From positions 1 through 8,902 of the forward strand of contig JAGQRA010000128.1 of the NCBI GenBank assembly GCA_020425885.1: 8,902 bases of DNA. The letters run 5' to 3'. This document shows positions 4,419 to 8,902 of this stretch, piece after piece. The stretch is from Planctomycetota bacterium (GTDB lineage Bacteria; Planctomycetota; UBA1135; UBA2386). Position 1 is the first letter of the stretch; each line of letters starts with the position of its first letter. Under the pieces are notes generated by a model, which saw only the letters and a list, made by a program, of their open reading frames with translations, was not told the DNA's origin and made no database searches. The position numbers and the translations under genes are program-made.

Positions 4419-6509
4419 ATGATCGGCAAGCGCATCGGCGTCCTGCTGCTGCTCGCCGCGTCGCTGGCGGCGCAGCAATCCACGCCTCGGGCACCCGAGC
4501 GATTCGAGCGGATCCTGTGGACCTCGGATCTGCCGGCCGTGGCTCCGCGGGCCGCGGCGCTCGGCTTCACCAGCGTGCAGATCGGGCGCGGTGTCGATCC
4601 CGCGCCCGCGGTGGCGAACGGACTCGGCTACTACCTCGATCAGCCGGTCGGCAAGGGTGTGCTCGAACTACGGGAAGGCGAGTTCACGCCGCTGCGGCTG
4701 GCCTATGAGAAGACCCGCGACCCGGCCGTCTTGGTCCGGCCCGGCTGTCTGGCGACGCCCGGTCTCGTCGACGAGCTGGCGCGGGCGGCCGCCGCCGAGG
4801 CCGTGCGGGTCGCCGGCCCCGGGCTGCGCTTCGTCGCACTTGCCGACGAGCCGTCGGCGACCAGGCACGACGCGCCGCTCGACACCTGCTGGTGTGAGCA
4901 TTGCATGGACGCCTTCCGGCGCTGGGCTCGGGCCCGCTATGCCACGATCGATGCGGTCAATACGGCCTTCGGCACCCAGTTCGAGTCGTTCGACACCGCC
5001 TGCCCGCTGAGCACCGACCAGGTCAGGCGGCGCGAGCTCGGCGACACCTTCCTGCCGCGCGACCTGCGGGCGTTCGCGGCGCGGCTCGATTTCGTCGACC
5101 AGCAGTACGCGACCGCGTTGCGGAAGATCGCGAGCGCGGTCGGGGCGGCGGTGCCGGGGGTACCGATCGGCGTCACCGGCACATCGGCACCGGCGGCATT
5201 CGGCGGCGGCGATCCGTTCCGCTGGCTGCCGTCGCTGACGATGGCGGAGCCGTATCCGGTCGGTGGGGCGGCCGAGCTGGCGGCCAGCCTGCTGCCGGCC
5301 GGAGCGCACCGCTATGCCACGCTGTTCCCGCCCAGCGCGGAAGGCGCGGCTGCGACGGTCGGGCTCACAGACTTGGTCCGTGCCACCTTGGCCGATCTCG
5401 CCGCGCATGGCGCTGCCGGAGTCGTCGTCTGGAACGACAGCAATGTCTTCGGTCCGGAGGCCGAGCCGTCGCCGTTCGGCCGCGCCGTGCGCGATGGGCT
5501 GCGACGGCTGGCGGTCGAACTCGATGCCTGCGCCGGCGCCACCATCGAGCCCGGCCCGATCTGGATCGTCGAGTCGCAGGCGTCGGTGCGGGCCTGGTGG
5601 ATGATCGACTCGGCCAAGGACGGCATGACCTGGGTGCGACGTCTGGCCTCCTACGAGGCCGAACACAGCACCAGCCAGGCGGCGCGCAGGAGCTGGATCG
5701 CGCTGCTGCGGGACCTCGGCTTCCAGCCGTTCTTCGTCGCCGAGTCGATGCTGGCGGAGAGGTTGCCGGTGGCGCCGCCGCGCTGCCTGGTGCTGCCGGC
5801 CGCGATCGCGCTCGGCGATCGCGCCCTGCAGGCGATCACCAGCTACGCCCGCGCCGGCGGAACGGTTCTGGCCGACCACACGCCGGCCCTCTACGACGCC
5901 GAGCTGAGCCTGCGGGAGCGGGGCGGCCTCGACGACCTGTTCGGCATCACGCAGCGGAGCCTGCGTTGGCAGGACCTGCTCGTGCGCGAGGGGCGACACC
6001 TGGGTAGCGACCTGCCTCAGGTCGAGCGCGGGCTGGGCGCGAAGCTGGCCGAGCGCCATCGCGAAGGCGACATGTTCGCCGAGAACGACCTCGACCGGGG
6101 CAGCGCGGTCTATCTCAATGCGGCCGTCTGTGAGTATGCGCGTCTCCGCCTCGATACGGCCCGCGTCGAGCAGGCGCGGCAGCTGCGTCGCCGGGTGCGG
6201 TCCGTGCTGCGGCGTGCGCGCTGCCTCGAGCCGTGCGACGTGCGCGGCCAGGGTCTGCCGACCTGCGTCGAGCGTGTCTCGCTGCGGCTTCGCGACGGCC
6301 GGCGCGTGCTCGCGATCCGGCTGGCGGCGCTCGACGATCCGAAGCTGCTCGCCATGCTGGCCCAGGACGGGCCGCGTCAGATCCGGGTCGAGCTGCCGCA
6401 GGTCCGCACCCTGCGCCTGCTCGGCGGTCCGGCTCTCGGCACCGGGCGCGAGTTCGACCTGCCGCTCGATCCGTTCGGTGCGCTGTTCCTCGAGGACGAA
6501 GGTCGGTGA
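4419..6509 (+). CDS. Exported GH42-like (beta-galactosidase-related) protein with trimerisation-type domain
   Basis: 696 residues from the ATG at 4419, preceded by GGAG with 5-base spacing; the frame is open further upstream, but only this start exposes a signal peptide (basic MIGKRIG, hydrophobic LLLLAASLAA, likely cleavage near residue 18). Residues about 28-370 look like a (beta/alpha)8 glycoside hydrolase domain of the GH42 type. LADEPS (141-146) offers E144 as the general acid/base. CWCEHC (157-162), followed by DAFRRWARARYATIDAVNTAFGT split over 163-185, matches the Cys cluster and helix typical of GH42. Residues about 378-495 form a GATase-like region resembling the GH42 trimerisation domain (IWIVES, ARAGGTVLADH). 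The rest (about 496-696) is beta-rich. The expected W-x-M-E nucleophile motif is not obvious: the equivalent stretch after AEPYPVGG reads TLFPPS. Substrate is unknown, and activity is uncertain. It is coupled to the next gene by a 4-base overlap. Confidence 0.82.
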   Translation: MIGKRIGVLLLLAASLAAQQSTPRAPERFERILWTSDLPAVAPRAAALGFTSVQIGRGVDPAPAVANGLGYYLDQPVGKGVLELREGEFTPLRLAYEKTRDPAVLVRPGCLATPGLVDELARAAAAEAVRVAGPGLRFVALADEPSATRHDAPLDTCWCEHCMDAFRRWARARYATIDAVNTAFGTQFESFDTACPLSTDQVRRRELGDTFLPRDLRAFAARLDFVDQQYATALRKIASAVGAAVPGVPIGVTGTSAPAAFGGGDPFRWLPSLTMAEPYPVGGAAELAASLLPAGAHRYATLFPPSAEGAAATVGLTDLVRATLADLAAHGAAGVVVWNDSNVFGPEAEPSPFGRAVRDGLRRLAVELDACAGATIEPGPIWIVESQASVRAWWMIDSAKDGMTWVRRLASYEAEHSTSQAARRSWIALLRDLGFQPFFVAESMLAERLPVAPPRCLVLPAAIALGDRALQAITSYARAGGTVLADHTPALYDAELSLRERGGLDDLFGITQRSLRWQDLLVREGRHLGSDLPQVERGLGAKLAERHREGDMFAENDLDRGSAVYLNAAVCEYARLRLDTARVEQARQLRRRVRSVLRRARCLEPCDVRGQGLPTCVERVSLRLRDGRRVLAIRLAALDDPKLLAMLAQDGPRQIRVELPQVRTLRLLGGPALGTGREFDLPLDPFGALFLEDEGR

Positions 6510-7333
6510 TCGGCTCGTCGTCGGGCACGGTGCTCGGCACGAGGGTGGAGCGGTTGCCGGACAGCCCGGGACCGGCGCTGTTGATCTCGGACCTCCACGT
6601 GCCGGAAGATGGCGGACGGGCTTTCGACAACTTGCTTGCGGCCCTCGCCGCCGCACAACGGATCGGGGCGCGGCTGTTCGTGCTCGGCGACCTGTTCGAT
6701 TCCTATGTGGCGAGCGCGCAGATGCGCGTCGGGATCTGGCGCGAGGTCGCCGCGGCGATGGCGTCGGCGGCGGCCAACGGCGTGGCGATCGACGTCCTGG
6801 TCGGCAATCGCGACTTCCTGCTCGGACCCGAGTTCACCACGGCCAGTCGGGCCTGCCTGCATCATGGTGGCCTGCGGCTGGCACTGGGGGGCGTCGAGAC
6901 TTTGCTGCTGCACGGCGACGAGCTGTGCCAGAACGACCTGCCCTATCAGCGCGCCAAGCGCTGGCTCCGCGGCAGCGCCGTGCGCTTCTCGGCGCGGCGG
7001 CTGCCTTTGCGGCTGGCCCTGTGGGTGGCGGCCCGCGCCCGGCGCCGCAGCCGGGAGGTGATCGCCGGTGGCGACCAGACGCGTTTCCTGCCGACCTCGT
7101 CCGCTCTCTGCGAAGCCCTGTCCGGCGGGGTCGAGCGCGTGGTCTTCGGCCACATCCATCGTCATGCCACGGTGGCGGTGGGGGGAAGGCAGGCCTTCGT
7201 TCTGCCGGCCTTCGACAGCACCCCTGCCGGCTATCTAACGGCGGCGGCGGTGATCAGCGCGGTGCGGTTCGATGGCGGCGAAGGCAACCCCGTGGAGATC
7301 TCCGTGCCGATGCTCGACCTGTCCGGCACCTGA
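6506..7333 (+). CDS. lpxH: LpxH-like UDP-2,3-diacylglucosamine diphosphatase (metallophosphoesterase)
   Basis: 275 residues from a GTG at 6506 that overlaps the upstream stop as GTGA; the purine-rich AAGG a few bases before supports it, though in-frame GTGs at 6530 and 6545 remain possible. All calcineurin-like phosphoesterase blocks are present: SDLH (28-31), LGDLFDS (60-66), GNRDF (100-104), LLHGDEL (134-140) and GHIHR (215-219). GNRDFLLG and HGDELCQND followed by YQ are specific to the LpxH branch, which cleaves UDP-2,3-diacylglucosamine to lipid X at the inner membrane in lipid A synthesis. At 275 residues it is slightly longer than E. coli LpxH (240), partly from a 23-residue N-terminal lead and an Arg-rich helical insertion near 150-185, plausibly the membrane or substrate lid. 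The function is known from the family. The pairing with a secreted GH42-like protein is unusual and may only reflect co-transcription. Confidence 0.85.
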   Translation: MIGSSSGTVLGTRVERLPDSPGPALLISDLHVPEDGGRAFDNLLAALAAAQRIGARLFVLGDLFDSYVASAQMRVGIWREVAAAMASAAANGVAIDVLVGNRDFLLGPEFTTASRACLHHGGLRLALGGVETLLLHGDELCQNDLPYQRAKRWLRGSAVRFSARRLPLRLALWVAARARRRSREVIAGGDQTRFLPTSSALCEALSGGVERVVFGHIHRHATVAVGGRQAFVLPAFDSTPAGYLTAAAVISAVRFDGGEGNPVEISVPMLDLSGT

Positions 7334-7346
7334 GGGATCGCTGGCG

Positions 7347-7370
7347 AGGTCGGGTCGGCCGATTTTTCTT
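7347..7370 (+). terminator. Weak candidate terminator after lpxH
   Basis: TCGG (7350-7353) pairs with CCGA (7359-7362) around a 5-base loop, extendable by G-T and A-T pairs, and is followed by TTTTTCTT (7363-7370). It lies 13-37 bases after the lpxH stop, where a terminator is expected, but the stem is short and partly uses the T-tract. Confidence 0.3.
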
Positions 7371-7401
7371 ATTCGCCAACCTGCGCCCAGCGACCGAACG
7401 A

Positions 7402-7416
7402 TACACTCTTCGCCCC
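7402..7416 (+). promoter_or_regulatory. Promoter-like -10 block upstream of cmk
   Basis: TACACT (7402-7407, 4 of 6 to TATAAT) runs directly into CTTCGCCCC, overlapping at its end. The rpmB promoter candidate has TATCTT followed three bases on by the same CTTCGCCCC word. No good -35 element is seen 16-18 bases upstream. If used, the cmk transcript would carry a leader of about 130 bases. Confidence 0.22.
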
Positions 7417-7512
7417 TCGTTCGGGCCCAGGGCCCGACTCCGGATCTTCGGCACCGACGTGGTCCGGCCGCGATCTTTGCCAATCTGGATCGATTTCCAC
7501 TTTCTCCGTCAG

Positions 7513-7530
7513 CTGACCGTACGCGGTCAG
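7513..7530 (+). repeat. Perfect inverted repeat just upstream of cmk
   Basis: CTGACCG (7513-7519) and CGGTCAG (7524-7530) are exact reverse complements separated by TACG. It ends 14 bases before the chosen cmk start codon. It could be a hairpin over the ribosome landing site or a binding site for a dimeric regulator. No T-run follows, so it is not a terminator. Confidence 0.6.
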
Positions 7531-7544
7531 TGCTTTCCGCCTTC

Positions 7545-8323
7545 GTGAATCCCAGTCCGACCGAGCAGCCTGCCTCGGGTTCGCCGAGCCCGATCGACGT
7601 CGTCGCCATCGACGGCCCGTCCGGGGCCGGCAAGAGCACGGTGGCGCGTCGGCTGGCCCAGCGCCTCGGCTTCGCCTTCCTCGACACCGGAGCGATGTAT
7701 CGCGCGATCACCTGGCGCTTCCTCGAACGGGGTTGTGCCCCGGCCGAGTGTGCCGGCGACGCCGATCACGGCGTGCAACGCATGCAGGAGGTGTTGGCCC
7801 GGACCGCACTCAGCCTGAGGTCGGGACGGGTCTACGTCGACGATCACGACGTCACCGCGCATCTGCGCACGCGCGAAGTCGAGTCGCAGGTGTCGGCGGT
7901 GTCCGCCCTGGCTTTCGTGCGCGGCGCGATGCGCGATCTGCAGCGTCGGATCGCGGCGGCTGGCCCCACCGTCGCCGAAGGTCGCGACATGGGCTCGGTG
8001 GTGTTCCCGCATGCGCGCTGGAAGTTCTATCTCGACGCCGCCCCGAGTGAACGGGCGCGGCGCCGCAGTCAGGACTTCGTTCGTCAGGGTCGTGATGTGG
8101 CCGAGGTCGAGGTGCTCGAGGAGATCCTCGTGCGCGATCGACTCGACAGCACCCGCCAGGACGCGCCGTTGCGGCAGGCTGCCGATGCCGCCTATGTCGA
8201 CACGACCGGCCTGACCTTCGATGCCGTCGTCGACCGGTTGTTCGCCGCCGTGCGCGGCAGCGAACAGCGTGAACCGGGTGAACCGGGTGACGGGGGCGTC
8301 GAGCGCTCGAGTCGGGTGGCGCC

Positions 8324-8327
<4 letters not shown>
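7545..8327 (+). CDS. cmk: Cytidylate (CMP/dCMP) kinase
   Basis: 260 residues from a GTG at 7545. No in-frame ATG exists near the domain start; another GTG at 7530 is possible but lies in an inverted repeat, and neither has a Shine-Dalgarno. The enzyme phosphorylates CMP and dCMP with ATP in the cytoplasm. Motifs: P-loop IDGPSGAGKST (22-32), FLDTGAMYRA (45-54, nucleotide-binding), VAEGRDMGSVVFP (143-155, where EGRDIG is usual), the LID-type Arg run RARRRSQD (170-177) and RDRLDSTRQDAPL (197-209). Typical Cmk is about 220-230 residues; the surplus is a 16-residue Pro/Ser-rich N-terminus and a charged C-terminal tail (about 238-260). The family assignment is secure. The stop overlaps the start of the acyltransferase gene as ATGA, so the two are translationally coupled. 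Confidence 0.93.
8269..8290 (+). repeat. Short in-frame 9-bp tandem repeat in the cmk tail
   Basis: GTGAACCGG occurs twice in tandem (8269-8277, 8278-8286) followed by GTGA. It encodes EPG-EPG-D in the poorly conserved C-terminal tail of Cmk. Unit length is a multiple of three, so copy-number change would keep the frame. Confidence 0.6.

Positions 8328-8902
<575 letters not shown>

Noticed and set aside
2806..4494. Long minus-strand open frame (562 codons) opposite the response regulator
   Set aside because: It is the antisense shadow of a well-recognised gene in GC-rich DNA; the translation shows no family motif.
4668..6656. Long minus-strand open frame (662 codons) opposite the GH42-like gene
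   Set aside because: Arg/Pro/Gln-rich low-quality translation, antisense to a gene with a signal peptide and family motifs.
6118..7548. 476-codon + strand frame overlapping GH42-like and lpxH genes
   Set aside because: It is a shifted frame with Arg/Ala/Gly-rich translation; both real genes in other frames have clear motifs.

Overview
The window is GC-rich bacterial chromosome. Every gene supported here is on the + strand. The protein set suggests a Planctomycetota-like bacterium: an enlarged L28 ribosomal protein, a secreted GH42-like protein, a sigma-54 (NtrC-type) response regulator, a lipid A type UDP-diacylglucosamine hydrolase, few Shine-Dalgarno motifs and several GTG starts. This placement is inferred from gene character only.

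Layout. 1-645: C-terminal part of a helical, TPR-like protein cut by the window start. 646-795: gap with a plausible sigma-70-type promoter. 796-1107: rpmB (L28). 1175-1684: small protein of unknown function with one C-terminal membrane segment. 1685-2360: the only long gene-free stretch. It has a lower-GC core (about 53% at 1861-1980), a 14-bp tandem repeat, a series of hairpins (several with TTCG loops) and, at its end, a perfect intrinsic terminator (11-bp stem plus nine T). I read it as a possible structured non-coding RNA or a long attenuated leader.

2361-4377: two-gene signalling unit. The first gene is a degenerate GGDEF protein whose active-site motif is lost while an RxxD inhibitory-site motif is kept at the exact canonical spacing. 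The second is a full-length NtrC-type regulator (receiver, AAA+, Fis-type HTH) with two unusual core motifs, GAFTDA and a DD Walker B. No histidine kinase is visible. The simplest reading is a c-di-GMP-binding partner coupled to a sigma-54 activator.

4419-7333: exported GH42-like protein with a GATase-like trimerisation-type domain, translationally coupled (GTGA overlap) to an LpxH-like metallophosphoesterase. 7334-7544: leader or gap with a weak terminator, a promoter-like block and a perfect inverted repeat. 7545-8902: cmk (CMP kinase) coupled by an ATGA overlap to a plsC-type acyltransferase that runs off the right edge. LpxH and PlsC both serve envelope lipid synthesis and Cmk serves nucleotide supply; cmk-plsC is a recurrent bacterial gene pair.

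The most interesting items are the structured intergenic region and the pseudo-GGDEF/NtrC pair. Nothing here proves a new system; both are hypotheses with stated tests.
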